A stretch of DNA of 64,000 nucleotides, taken from contig OY744532.1 in the NCBI GenBank assembly GCA_963556195.1, positions 104,545,583 through 104,609,582 on the forward strand, in the 5' to 3' direction. The translations under genes were made by a program, and so were the position numbers. Numbering within the stretch: position 1 is the first letter of the stretch; every line of letters starts with the position of its first letter. The stretch is from Sepiola atlantica (taxonomy: Eukaryota; Mollusca; Cephalopoda; Sepiida; Sepiolidae). Shown one piece after another: positions 1-11,204 of the stretch. Below the pieces are notes generated by a model. It was not told the DNA's origin and ran no database searches. It worked only from the letters and a program-made list of their open reading frames with translations.

Positions 1-189
1 GCAGTACAAGTCGCTAAATAATTTTCCTACAAAAATCTATACTATAAGGTGTAATTTTCTAAACTATTGATTTAATTCGTGTAGTCAACTCATCTGAATT
101 GGTTCTCAGGAAATGCCATGACAATTAAAAATTAAGAAAAGCATTTCTGCATTTATTTTTAATATAAGCTGTTTCTATAATTTTTTATG

Positions 190-603
190 ATATTTCACCT
201 CAACAATGCACGACGCCACTATAGACGTAAGGGGCTACTAAGAATTAGGGAGTAGGTTTAGGGTGTCATTCTAAGTTGGGAACTATACGGCGAGATGTCT
301 GTTTACATTAGTTTTAAACCTCTGCATGTCGGTACTGTTGGGGAAACAGGGGGTAGGGAGGAAGTTCCATAGGCCAGCAACACGAGGAAAGAAGCTATTG
401 GAGTAAAAGGCTTTCCGGCATCTGGGAACTTCCACAGTAAATGGATGTGATTTAGCTTATTGTCGAGTTGGTCTAGTGAATTTACGTCGAGGGGGCACCA
501 GTATAGCCGATTAATCGGAACATAATCCATTGAAATATTTGTAAAACAAGCACAAAGATACTACATTGCGGTGATGCGACAGGGGCTGGTACTTGGTTAA
601 CGC
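190..603 (-). pseudogene. 3' end of a CR1/Jockey-like LINE (RT C-terminus and 3' UTR)
   Basis: On the minus strand one frame from about 603 to the stop at 283-285 reads as the end of a LINE reverse transcriptase: the block LCLFYKYFNG, then RRKFTRPTRQ, FTVEVPRCRKAFYS, RVAGLWNFLP and a last block ending in VNRHLAV. Two in-frame stops interrupt it, so it is dead. The 3' UTR runs to about 190. The same protein blocks recur at 3040-3520 (+) and the same 3' UTR at 27053-27300 (-), so these are copies of one family. It is 5'-truncated, as expected from target-primed insertion. The clade (CR1 versus Jockey) is inferred from motif style only. Confidence 0.75.
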
Positions 604-3039
604 ATTTTGTTTTTCATGAAGTACTGTTTCAAATACATGAAAATTAGATACATGTGTTTGTAGTTTTAAGGGGTCTGCCTTCATAGCACCCTTTAGATTG
701 GGGCACTAGAACTTTGGGGGGACACGTGGACATTCAGGACATTCAGGAGCATTTCAATTGTCTTCTACTATTGAAGAGTTTCGAATAAGTTGATCGCTAG
801 TTTTTCAACGTTTGTTTCCACTTAAAGTAGCAATATAATGAAAACAGGGCCTGAAAGAAATATCCAACAAAAACAACAAAATCAGATCTGAGATACTAAA
901 GTTGTTATGAAAAGTTTTATTTCATAAAAAACGTTGAGTTTATTTTTGATAATGTATCCAATTAGTAGAAAAACAACAATTCATTCAGTTATTCTTATTT
1001 TTACCAACTCAAATTAGCATAACTTTCTCTCTCACATAATTTACAAATGCGAAATAACAAAAACAAAACGGACGCACAAATAATTTTATTGAGAATAACT
1101 ACTTGAAAACTTCCATGTTTAAATAAAAGGTATAAGTGAAGTAAATTATTAAGAAATCCAAACGGCCGTCCGTAAATAGGCAAATTTGATTTCATTGGTC
1201 GCTTCAAATTGAACATTTTATATCTTTTGTATCTAATTGGAGGGGGGGGCTAATTTGAAGCAATCTACATTATTGATCGCAACTGATATGAGATTGACGA
1301 TTCAACAAGAAAGATTGGACAGCTTTCGTTTTTTTTCTTTCAATTAGGTCCATTGAAGTATCTAACCTGGCACACAATATCAAAAGACTTTGAAAAATAA
1401 AACAAAACGCTCCTCTTTCCCCATCCTCTTTAATCTCATCTCACTTCGCTCTCTTACTTACAATGACAATAACACCAACAACAACAATGACAAAAGTGAT
1501 AAGAATGTTGATGATTATGATGCTGATGACAACGACGACGGCGATACGAAAACATACTAATCGAACGTCATGAAAAATAGTAGTGATCCACAATTGTAGA
1601 TATTGCAGAATAAAACCACGGAAACAGAACACACGTACGTCGTGAGATTGCATAGCTCCGCATGACAATGTGAGGATGAGCCAAATGTTATCTGGGCCTT
1701 CCTTCTCTATATTGTATGAAGTATATTCGGAATTTTACCTTGGAAACGTTAATAACTTATAAACTATTTATCTGATAAGGCGGAAATTGTTTATGGCTGT
1801 CATTGCTCTCAAAGAACATCAGATCCATACTTCAACTTTTGAGAAATAGGTAGTTAAAATCCCGTTAAAATTTCGACAAGGACCGAACTGTAACGTACAG
1901 GTCAAAGGTTAAATGAAAAAGGCCAGAATAATATAAGATTCGGGAATTCATTGGGTACGATATGGGCCAAGTAGCGAGTTTCTAGAATGAGAAAAACCAA
2001 AATCTCGCTAAAAGTTTTACTTCAAGCTTTATCGTGAAATTTTTCTTGGCTTTAAATTTAGGATTCCAAAATAAAACCATTTTGGAAGTAATACCATGGC
2101 CGATATTCTTACCAGGTTTGGCGACCATTGGTCAAACAATGTTTACGCTGGACTGTACACAAACTATCAGCCAAATAAACTTAGGGACAAGCAAATAAAC
2201 ATAACATCCTTGGCGGTTGTAATAACTTCAATTTGACGCGATCACGAATGTAGGAAACATGATGATCCCTAACAAACGCAGAGGGTCTAAGTAGACAGTG
2301 ACTAACTTTCGGCAGCCTCGTACCTTTCGCTTCCCTTAGTTTGTCCTTTAGTCCTCACATTCAACGAGCGATGTTTCTGACAAGGAAGGAAGAATTGCTC
2401 TTTTCCGGATCGAAATCTATCCATCTAACACTTATCGCAGGCCAGTTTTTTGAACTTGGAGTAGTATTTTCTAGCTCTTAACATCAAGTGGCTTCATGCC
2501 TTGTCTGGAGCCATTGCGATAATAAAAGATGTTACTTTAATGGTACGAAATAGGCTTGTATTTTGTGGACGCCTATTGTAACTTTGTCTCCAGAAAAAAA
2601 ACAGTATTTTTTTTTATCAACGAGGTACCATTAATAAACAGCTGGTGTGAGAATACTGAGTGAGATATAATGATCACGGAATGAAATGAAAAGTTCTGTA
2701 AATCTGACGTTTTGTCACTAAGACTGCAGGAAACCATCGAACAGAATAACTATAAACAGAATATTGAAATAGTCCAATATGAACAATAGTTAATATCACC
2801 GGAGTAGTAATACTATTTAACCGATATCTTACGTGCAAATTGGAGAACAAGAGAGAGTTGGAAAACAGATATAGAGAAATACAGAGGGGGGAGATATACC
2901 AAACATAACTACTAATATTGGATGTTGTCTTTTTATTTTTTTATCTAACTGACTTTGCAAACTCACTTTCTCCTAATTCAAACAATTTAATTCGAGCTTA
3001 ATGGGTGACATAACGAGTAAGATTTCTTCTGCTATTGAG
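604..3039. other. AT-rich intergenic DNA, no gene recognised
   Basis: No open frame here has recognisable protein motifs. There is a CAA/ATG-rich stretch near 1460-1550 and scattered homopolymers. I saw no RNA gene, clear repeat unit or terminal inverted repeat. Confidence 0.5.
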
Positions 3040-3520
3040 TAGTGTTGCCACATCTGGGCTGGAGCATCATCCGCTAGCCTCTCCCTCTTACGCAAGGTCC
3101 AAGAAAGAGTTGCTAACTTGATAGGTCCTTAACTATCCACCAAGCTCCAGCCCCTGTACAATCGCCGCAACGTTGCTTCTTTGTGCCTGTTTTAGAAGTA
3201 CTTCAATGGAGTGTGCTCTAGTGAGCCTGCTGCTCTGGTAAACTCACGACGTAAATTCACTAGACCAACCCGACAATCTGACAAATCCTATCCATACACT
3301 GTGGAGGTCCCCAGATGTCGAAGAGCTTTCTACTCCAAAAGCTTATTTTCTCGTATTGCTAGACTCTGGAACTATCTCCCTGCTCCCGGTTTTCCTGAAG
3401 TTACTGACATGCTGAAATTTAAAACCAATCATTCACCCTTTTTCTCAGTCGCCCCTTTTGTCTACAGGCGCGGCCTGCCTTGTTTGGGGTGAACTATGAT
3501 AACAAATTTTATATAATTTC
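3040..3520 (+). pseudogene. 3' end of a CR1/Jockey-like LINE, plus-strand copy
   Basis: Plus-strand translation gives the end of a LINE reverse transcriptase: LYNRRNVASLCLF, then a stop, KYFNGVCSSEPAALV, RRKFTRPTRQ, YTVEVPRCRRAFYS and RIARLWNYLP, ending at about 3492. It is collinear with the minus-strand copy at 190-603, and the following 3' UTR shares a TTTGGGGTGAAC segment with the copy at 27053-27300. The in-frame stop and missing 5' part mark it as a 5'-truncated, inactive copy. Confidence 0.75.
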
Positions 3521-3726
3521 AGTATAAACAAACACAAGTTCAGATTAAAGCGACTCATATCAGACGACATTCAGTGATGAATTTATTTAAAACAAGTGGT
3601 TTGTTTAATTTGAAGATAACCCACTCTCTTTATTAGATAAAATATTATTTCCCAGTTGTATCGTGTTGTATGTCAGATATTTACCTGGTGGCAGTTTTCA
3701 TGTTGGATATCAATTATATATATATT

Positions 3727-3850
3727 TGTTTATTTTTGTACAGAAAAATTAGTGCAACATTCGTACCGTCGGTCTCAAGAAGAACTTAGCCACCCGGTTC
3801 TCTTCAGCTTTTGTAGTGAAAAGTAACAGTTGTTATTTAAAACTGGAGAA
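3727..3850 (+). repeat. Dispersed repeat, family H, copy 1
   Basis: The sequence after a short TA run (a GTACAGAAAA start, a CCCGGTT..TCTTCA core, then GTGAAAA) matches 34345-34470, where the same sequence again directly follows a (TA)n tract. Two diverged copies with shared order show a real repeat. It has no coding potential and an unknown parent element. Confidence 0.5.
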
Positions 3851-4226
3851 GATTTAAAGAGATATAAAGAATAAAAAAATAAAAATGAATAAAATATGTC
3901 TATATAAATCCCGTGAGGCAATATTCATGAGTAGCGTATATTTGGCCGTTACTGTTTTAGGGTTAAATACTGTGTATTTTAAAGAAATTAGGGAGAAAAA
4001 ATGCATCTAATGAGTATACTTATGAAGAGATAATAAAGGTTATAAAAACATTAAATTCACGTTTAAATCCCGGATTAAAGGACTTTAAATCAACACCAAA
4101 AGAATTTAAATAAAGATATATGTCCTAAAATAAATAAATATAACACTCTTAATTTTTTATTTTTTTATTTTCATTCTTTAATTAATCGAGCACTCTGCTG
4201 GGATTTTTGCTGTTATATTACGAAGA

Positions 4227-4230
<4 letters not shown>

Positions 4231-4296
<66 letters not shown>
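4231..4296. repeat. (TA)n microsatellite
   Basis: A pure TA dinucleotide run of about 66 bp, the first of about thirty in the window. The ~430 bases before it hold only AT-rich DNA. Confidence 0.95.
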
Positions 4297-4298
<2 letters not shown>

Positions 4299-5915
4299 AA
4301 TGACGTTGCAATCGTTAATGTAACTATAATACGTAAGACTTACCTTGCAATGCTCCATTCAGGATAAACGCGTGGTCAGAAGTGGGATGGAATGTAAGAA
4401 CTCAGTTATTAATTAGCATGAGAAAACGTTTCTATTTTTTTAGGGAACTGCAGAGCTGCGGGATAAGCTCCCTTGTTTAATGTGGGAAATAGTCACGTTT
4501 ACGAAAATAGCCGTTCTGGCACGACCATCTTGTGGAGCTATGCCCTTCAGAAAATATAGACGAATCGCATAAATATGAGTGTGTGTATTTCGATCCTTGG
4601 TATAATTTTCTTTGTTTATTTAGTTTTGTTTTGTTGTTTCTCTTTATATGTGGAGAAGGGATTGTTACATGACATCCAATTTGGGAATGAAAAATAATAA
4701 GGATAGTGTGCAAAACGAACTCGGGAAGAGCTAAAAAAAGGATAAAGGAAATGAAGTAAAAAGAAAGGGACGAAACATTAAATAAAAAAGAAAATCAAGA
4801 AAAAACCGACCGAAAGAAAAATATAGGGTGGTTAAATACCAAGGGAAAAAAAGAAAGAAGGGAAAGTAAGGAACGAAGGAAGGAAGAAAGAAAACGAAAT
4901 AGAGAATATATAACGTGGATCCATGCTTGGATAGGATACAGCCGACGGTCGTGCGTTTACAAATGTACAATAACATACGCTGAAAATTAATAAGGTTCTG
5001 AGTGGTAAATAAGAAAAATAGACAAAGATCATGGCGAATAAGTGGTTCGCCATTTACCAAGAGCTAATTTCTCCAAAAGAGTGTTGTGGATATATGAGAA
5101 AAACATGGTTAACGAACACAACCAATTTATATCCATACACACTTACAGATTTGTAAAAGATATTTTGAGTGAGTAGATATCTCGATAGGAAAAGTTGAAA
5201 ATTCCATTTTGTAGAATGTGGAACAACACGGATATTAGAAATATGTGTTTGTTTAAAGTTTCATTTTGTGCGTTTACTTTTCTGTGTAAGGCTGTAATTG
5301 TAGAGAAAGAGTAACATTGTGCTGCGTGTGTGTTTTCAGCTTGACACAAGTCGTGTTTCTTAAGGTGTGCCCACTGACTTTGTTAGAACACAGGTTGTTA
5401 TTGTTGTTGATGTTGATGTCATATTTACAAAGTTGAGGCACATAGGTGTGTCGGCTACAGAAAATTTGATTTTTAGTTGTAAAATTTGCTGTTTTACTTG
5501 AAATTAATATTTCACGTAGGTTTGTTAAGTTTATCGTTTCGAATGAACGAGGAACATTTTTATTGGTTGGAATTGTCCAGTAAACACCGTTACGTGATGT
5601 TTGCCGCTGTGACATAAGCGCCTGTTGTAACTTAGTGTGTGAGAGCCTTGTAGACGTCTCTGGAAGAGCTGTTAAATCTTGGGCACAGTACGACACTAAA
5701 CGACTAAACGATCGTTACATTTCTTTAATTATGAAGTGGTTCATACCCGGTTGGGTATTTCACGTAATTTACAGATGCGTCATTAGGCTGACTTCATTAA
5801 TTCTCTCCTGAGAATAAATCATCTGCTCGGAACACCGGCTTCTGGAAATCAAGGATGTTTAATGAGCGAACAACACATTATAGATAGACACATATATTTT
5901 ATTTGTACGGAAACA
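4297..5915. other. Gene-poor stretch with one uncertain ORF (5274-5696, minus)
   Basis: The only long frame is 140 codons on the minus strand at 5274-5696. It opens with GTG rather than ATG, carries an NNNNN run and shows no known motif, so it is probably chance. 4735-4905 is purine-rich (GAA/AAG). No RNA gene or repeat structure was seen. Confidence 0.35.
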
Positions 5916-6236
5916 GACTGGTATTGTCTTGGCCTTCCGGTCTTGATTTACGCCGGTCTGTGGGTCCGTCCTGTGCAGTTTTAGAAGGTCCACCCTCCCA
6001 GGCTTTGCCTCCCCTCTTTGGGGAGAAGACAGTTTATTGCTTACTGCCTGAGACGCGCTTACCGGGGAATGCCGACAGGACTGTCCAGGCAATTTTAATG
6101 GCCAGGGTGCTCACCTGCTCGGGCGCTGGCTTTTCAAGCCCCACTTTCCGACCCGACCTTGGGTCACATCTTACTTTGTGGGAGTAAGATAAAAATAGCC
6201 TTGTGCCTAACCTCCTGAAGAGGAGGTAAATAATAC
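5916..6236 (+). mobile_element. SINE, body and 3' end of the U2-headed family
   Basis: About 320 bp match, in plus orientation, the body of the elements tandemly arranged at 8981-10105. It starts at the GACTGGTATTGTC segment and lacks the U2-like head, so it is 5'-truncated. It ends with CCTCCTGAAGAGGAGG, a perfect 6-bp hairpin with a GAAG loop, then GTAAATAAT. There is no poly-A tail; the hairpin may be the LINE recognition element. I did not find convincing target-site duplications. Confidence 0.7.
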
Positions 6237-7261
6237 ATTTAAAACTCGGGGAGCTTAGTGTGTGACAGACGCATTGCGCTACAAACATCACATGGCATTC
6301 AAACTCTCGCTACAGACAAAAGCGAGAGGGGAGATGAAAGAAAATGACAGAAAGAGAGAGGGAGTTAGACGGAGAAAAAGACACAGAGAATAGAGTCGTT
6401 GCTGTTTCCAGTCCTCTAACAGATCTTGGATAATAGTCGATTCGATCTTTTACAGCCGACAGTATTTGTTGATAGTTAAGATTAAATCGTACCCAGCGAC
6501 CGACGAAAGTTAGAACAATGACTGACCATGTGGCTTATATTTTGGAAGTACAAAGCGGATTTTCTCTGATCGTCATCCCGTGAGGTCAGTGTAAGTTAGG
6601 TAAAGAGGCTTTCAACTATGGGGATATCCGGCTCCTATAGAGGGGGTCATTATTCTTGCCAAACTGTGTGTGTGCGAGTCCCAAAGAAATCAATTGATCG
6701 TCGTTAAGCCCATTCCCTTCAGAACAGAAGAATGGAGAAGTGAAAAGAGAAATGAAAAAAGAGTAGCCCGAACGAACGTTGGAATTAGATTATCTTTTAA
6801 TAGCTAGTACCTATTTCATGTTTGCTCGTCTCGCATATCTATTTACTAACTTAACACAAATAAGAAGAAAAAGTTGAAAGAGATAAAACAATAGACAGAA
6901 ATACAGAGGGGGGAAAAAAGAGAGATTAAGAGAGAATCACACTCAAATTAATGAATAAAGACAGAATGAAAAAAACATTATGTATTTATTCTCGGAGTAT
7001 GAAAAAGAGAGGAAAATACACTACAGAAAGAAAGATTGAAACAAAAGAATGAAGAGAGGGCAACTAAAACAGCACGAAAGAAGGAAAATGAAACAAATAG
7101 AAAGAGATGAGAAGAAATGAGTGAGAATAGCTTAGGGAAAGGGAGAGAACCGAATAACCATCAACTAGAAAAGCACGAGAAAACAAAGCAAGAAGAACAA
7201 TGGAGAATTAGTAGCTGTCTGTCTGTAGCCACAACTATATTATAACTATCTTTTAATTCAT
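6237..7261. other. Purine-rich intergenic DNA
   Basis: From about 6305 to 7200 the plus strand is strongly enriched in A and G (GAGA, GAAA and AAAG runs). No gene, RNA or defined repeat unit was recognised. Confidence 0.5.
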
Positions 7262-7603
7262 AATTAGAAAAGTACAAAAAAACTACAAGACAGCCTCGTC
7301 TGACAAAGTTGTTCTACAACGAAAGCTTGCGACAAAAATAATAAATAAATAAATATTTTTTTCATTTAAATTGCGCGATGTGTTGATTTTCAAAATATTT
7401 CACTTAAATACATTTTCATGCGTGCCTAAAAAAATGTTGTCAATTTCCTTATTACAATAGTGTCAATCTGCACATAACATCGACCGGACTGACCTTATCC
7501 TAACGTCTTTGAGAACTTGACGTGCCTTTCTGCTTCTATCGTGATTCGACCCCTCGGAGTTAATACCATCAAAATTAGGATGAAGTAAAAAAAAAAGGAA
7601 AAA
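7262..7603 (+). repeat. Dispersed repeat, family A, copy 1 (hammerhead-like hairpin)
   Basis: First of two head-to-tail copies of a ~300-340 bp repeat. Near its 5' end CTGACAA is followed by a GTTGT/ACAAC hairpin and then GAAAGCTTGC, resembling a hammerhead core with one core change (G8 to A). The rest is noncoding. Two further copies lie inverted at 54655-54945 and 54946-55147. Confidence 0.6.
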
Positions 7604-7910
7604 AAAAACAATAAGACAGTCTCGCCTGACAAAGTTGTTCTACAATGAAAGCTTGCAAAAAATAAATAAATGTTTTATTTAAATTGCCCGATGTGTTGAT
7701 TTTCAAAATATTTCACTTAAATAGATTTTCATGCGTGCCTCAAAGATTTTGCCAATTTCCTTATAACAATAGTGCCAATCTGCGTATAACATCGACCGGA
7801 CTACACTTATCCTAACGTCTTTGAGAACTTGACGTGCCTTTCTGCTTTTAACGTGATTCGACCTTCGGAGTTAATACAATCAAAATGAGGATGAAGTAAA
7901 GAAGTAAAAA
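7604..7910 (+). repeat. Dispersed repeat, family A, copy 2
   Basis: Collinear with 7262-7603: the same CTGACAA, GTTGT/ACAA hairpin and GAAAGCTTGC, then the shared GATGTGTTGATTTTC and CATCGACCGGACT segments. The tandem arrangement also occurs at the other locus, so dimers may be the normal form of this repeat. Confidence 0.6.
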
Positions 7911-7914
7911 AAAA

Positions 7915-8035
7915 CTATAAGACATAAGATTTTGATCTTTGAAAAGTCTGGCTTAAGGAAAAAATGAATTGAATAAATTGCTTTGTTTGCGGAATATACC
8001 TTGCATTGAGCAACTGAATTGAAAAAAGATCTGCC
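7915..8035 (+). repeat. Dispersed repeat, family B, degenerate copy
   Basis: It shares TAAGATTTTGATCTTTGAAAA, the AAGTC..GGCTTA arm and the ACCTTGCATTGAGCAA 3' segment with the copies at 57001-57120 and 57815-57935. The CTGATGA core present there is missing here, so this copy could not fold as a ribozyme. Confidence 0.5.
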
Positions 8036-8157
8036 TCCGTCGCTTTTCTAATTCCTTTTCATCCTTCTACACATCTATCTGCTCTATCCCGTATATTGAG
8101 CTGTATACTTTTCACAATAGGTGTTACCTTTCCTAAAAGTTCGCTTTTAGTTTTCTA

Positions 8158-8278
<121 letters not shown>

Positions 8279-8334
8279 TCAAACATTGTTAAAAATAACA
8301 GAATTCGTCCGTTTAATTAAGCTTTTTTAGTTTT

Positions 8335-8520
8335 TTTCAATTTTTCTGACGCCCTATTTTGTATTAAAATAGAAATAATAGTAAATGCTCCATAGGTTTC
8401 ACAGGTTTCACGAACGTTTTCGATTCTTCATCGAATCATCCTCATGTGTTAAAAACAAATAAACAAAAAAGCTAGAGAAAAAATAATTTTTTAAAAGTAA
8501 GCTGGGAGACGCGCAGAGAA
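8335..8520 (-). repeat. Dispersed repeat, family C, inverted copy
   Basis: On the minus strand it reads TGAGGA, a perfect GATTC/GAATC hairpin, then GAAAACGTTCGTGA. This matches the plus-strand copies at 34640-34850 and 52020-52165, which follow the same order. The function is unknown, and the hairpin with flanking core resembles a hammerhead. Confidence 0.5.
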
Positions 8521-8980
8521 CGTTTTTTTTCACATTGTTCGAAGAAGGCGTTCATGATTTAAATTCAGCAATGCTGCATGGCATCACAGCACAAAATCGC
8601 ATCTCAAGCTTTGTTGTTTATTTGTTCAACGCTGTATCGGGTCTAGTTTGTTTTTTTGAGACTCCGCATCTCCATGTAAACGACACATAGCTATGTGGCT
8701 GATATTACTTGACTCAATTGCATCCACTACATTTGGATGTTAAATAATGTATACATTTTGCTACTTGTGCAGATCAAAGAATTGTAACTATCCCGCGCTA
8801 TTCTTGGACAATTTACAACAACTCTGACTAATGGGAGAGATAGTACGCCAGAAATATATAAATAACTTTGGCATTAAGCATTAAGAAACCAATCACAAAA
8901 ACAGTTCAACTAAACTAAAAATGGTACTGTTAATGTCCATTTAGAAATGGAGAAACGAAACGGGTGTCTCATATACCGTG
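8521..8980. other. AT-rich intergenic DNA, no feature seen
   Basis: No open frame, RNA gene or repeat was recognised. It ends at ATACCGTGTA, which resembles the junction between the tandem SINE copies that follow and may be the stub of another copy. Confidence 0.4.
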
Positions 8981-9325
8981 TATTAATTAACTCCTCTCCA
9001 GGAGTTAGGCACAAGGCCAGTTTTTATCTTACTCCCACAAGTAAGATGTGACCCAAGGTTGGGAAAGTGGGGTTTAAAAATTGCCTGGGCAGCCCCGTCA
9101 GCATTCCCCGGTAGGGGCGCCTCAGACAGTAAGCAATAAACTTACTCCTCCCCAAAGAGGGGAGGCAAAGCCTGGGAGGGTGGACCTCCTAGAACTGCAC
9201 AGGGCAGACCCATAGACCGGCGTAAATCAAGCCCCGAAGGCCAAGACAATACCAGTCTATGGGGTGCAGTATCCATCGGAACAGATACTACACTTTGATC
9301 TTAGCCAAAAGGCCAAATACCGTGT
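8981..9325 (-). mobile_element. U2 snRNA-headed SINE, tandem copy 1
   Basis: Minus-strand element. The head at 9279-9314 begins GGCCTTTTGGCTAAGATCAA and matches about 36 nt of the 5' part of U2 snRNA (the branch-recognition region) nearly exactly, while the rest of U2 is absent. A G+C-richer body follows, with a CCTCCC..GGGAGG pairing, and a 3' end CTCCTGGAGAGGAG hairpin then TTAATTAATA. The copy lacks about 35 bp of body present in copies 2 and 3. snRNA-headed SINEs are a known class (SINEU in crocodilians); membership here is inferred from the head alone. Confidence 0.75.
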
Positions 9326-9712
9326 AGCGTATTATTTACTCCTCTCCAGGAGTTAGGCACAAGGCCAGTTTTATCCTACTCCCACAAGTAAGATGTGACA
9401 CAAGGTCGGAAAGTGGGAGTTGAAAAGCCAGCGCCCGAGAGGTGAGCACTCTGACCATTAAAAATTGCCTGGGCAGCCCCGTCGGCATTCCCCGGTAGGG
9501 GCGCCTCAAGCAGTAAGCAATTAACTTACTCCTCCCCAAAGAGGGGAGGCAAAGCCTGGGAGGGTGGACCTCCTAGAACTGCACAGGACAATCCCATAGA
9601 CCGGCGTAAATCAAGCCCGAAGGCCAAGACAATACCAGTCTATGGGGTGCAGTATCCATCGGAACAGATACTACACTTTGATCTTAGCCAAAAGGCCGGA
9701 TACCGTGTAGCG
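9326..9712 (-). mobile_element. U2 snRNA-headed SINE, tandem copy 2
   Basis: Head-to-tail with copy 1. The U2-like head is at 9662-9697 and the 3' hairpin end lies near 9340. The body includes the segment missing from copy 1 (the complement of GAGAGGTGAGCACTCTG). The junction with copy 1 is ACCGTGTAGCGTATTATTT. No gene is encoded; the frame at 9336-9539 is a by-product. Confidence 0.75.
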
Positions 9713-10105
9713 TAGGTATTTACTCCTCCCCAGGAGTTAGGCACAAGGCCAGTTTTATCTTACTCCCACAGGTAAGATGTGACCACAGCTTGGGTCGAGA
9801 AAGTGGGGTTAAAAGCCAGCGCTCGAGAGGTGAGCACTCTGGCCATTTAAAAATTGCCTGGGCAGCCCCGTCGGCATTCCCCGGTAGGGGCGCCTCAGAC
9901 AGTAAGCAATAAACTTACTCCTCCCCAAAGAGGGGAGGCGAAGCCTGGGAGGGTGGACCTCCTAGAACTGCACAGGACAATCCCATAGACCGGCGTAAAT
10001 CAAGCCCCGGAGGCCAAGACAATACCAGTCTATGGGGTGCAGTATCCATCGGAACAGATACTACACTTTGATCTTAGCCAAAAGGCCGGATACCGTGTAG
10101 CGTAT
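9713..10105 (-). mobile_element. U2 snRNA-headed SINE, tandem copy 3
   Basis: Third copy, with the U2-like head at 10052-10087. The array ends at ACCGTGTAGCGTATG. Three near-identical head-to-tail copies with short identical junctions argue for unequal exchange or tandem insertion rather than three independent insertions. Confidence 0.75.
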
Positions 10106-11204
10106 GTATTACTCACCTCATTGAATGAAAAATGGGAGACGACGCTCTAGTTTGCCATTTGGTGTACCAGTTGTCTGGCGATAACCAAGATACAACAATA
10201 ACAATTGCTACTTCTGTAATATAAGCAGTCAAGGAAATACCGTGAAGCCACAAATTCCGATATCTCGTTAGCAATCTGACTAGGGCCTCACAGTAACGAA
10301 GTACTTGTTCAGGTCATACTCCCTAAACACAAATAAATATTTGATTATGATTGCGTTAACACCTTCGTTATTGGTGCTAACTATTATGACCAACATGAGA
10401 CCATTAAACCAGGGACTTATTGACAATCTCATTAATGGTCTTGATTTTTCTGAATAAAGGCAGAGGTATTGTTCCCAAGGCTGAAGCAATAAAACCTGCT
10501 GGAACATGGCGCACGCATTATAACTGCTCGTCATTATTATAAACAATTTTCACCATTTTTTTTAATTAATTTGCTATTATCATGACACCCATTGTCAAAT
10601 GAAACAACTCTGTAGATCTGATTGGTACGTTTAAATTTAAGTTGCATAAGTAACGCAATGGATAAATGAGACGAATATATTTCCAATCTCATATTAAGGC
10701 ATTCTGATCCTATAGCATGAAATCAACATCAAAAGTAAAGTTAGTGTTATGTAATTAGTAATAACACATCTACATATGTAATAACCATTTTTTGCGGTTG
10801 ATTAATGTTATCTATTGCAAGCAGAAATGCAATAGTACAACAAACTTTTACAAAATTCTATTAAAAAATAATTTAACTACGAAATTAAATCCACAAGAAC
10901 ACGTTTCCGTTTCTACATTATTTGTTTCTTAATAGTTGAAAATAGAGAATGAATTACTGACTCTTTTAGCATTCGAAAAAATCGTCAAATGTAATAGATT
11001 TAAATGTTATTTCTAACTTTCAAATTCTTAATATGCTCAAGTATAAAACGATCGCAACTATTGGAAGTTTTTTCAATAAAATAATTTTATAAATAGAGAT
11101 TAAAACAATAGCATCTAAACAAAATTAGGTATAATTTAATGAAAGTATGGTTAATTGCTAATTTAATAATGACACTATGTAATTTAACCAATCGTGAAAT
11201 GTTA
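10106..11204. other. AT-rich intergenic DNA, no gene seen
   Basis: The only frames are short and motif-free (for example 10280-10546, minus). No repeat unit was recognised until the satellite begins at about 11205. Confidence 0.5.

Noticed and set aside
5274..5696. 140-aa minus-strand gene
   Set aside because: It has no ATG at the start, no motif, low-complexity Asn runs and no splice or promoter context.
8981..10105. Cluster of true U2 snRNA genes
   Set aside because: Only ~36 nt of U2 are present; the Sm site and 3' stem-loops are absent and the rest is a shared SINE body.
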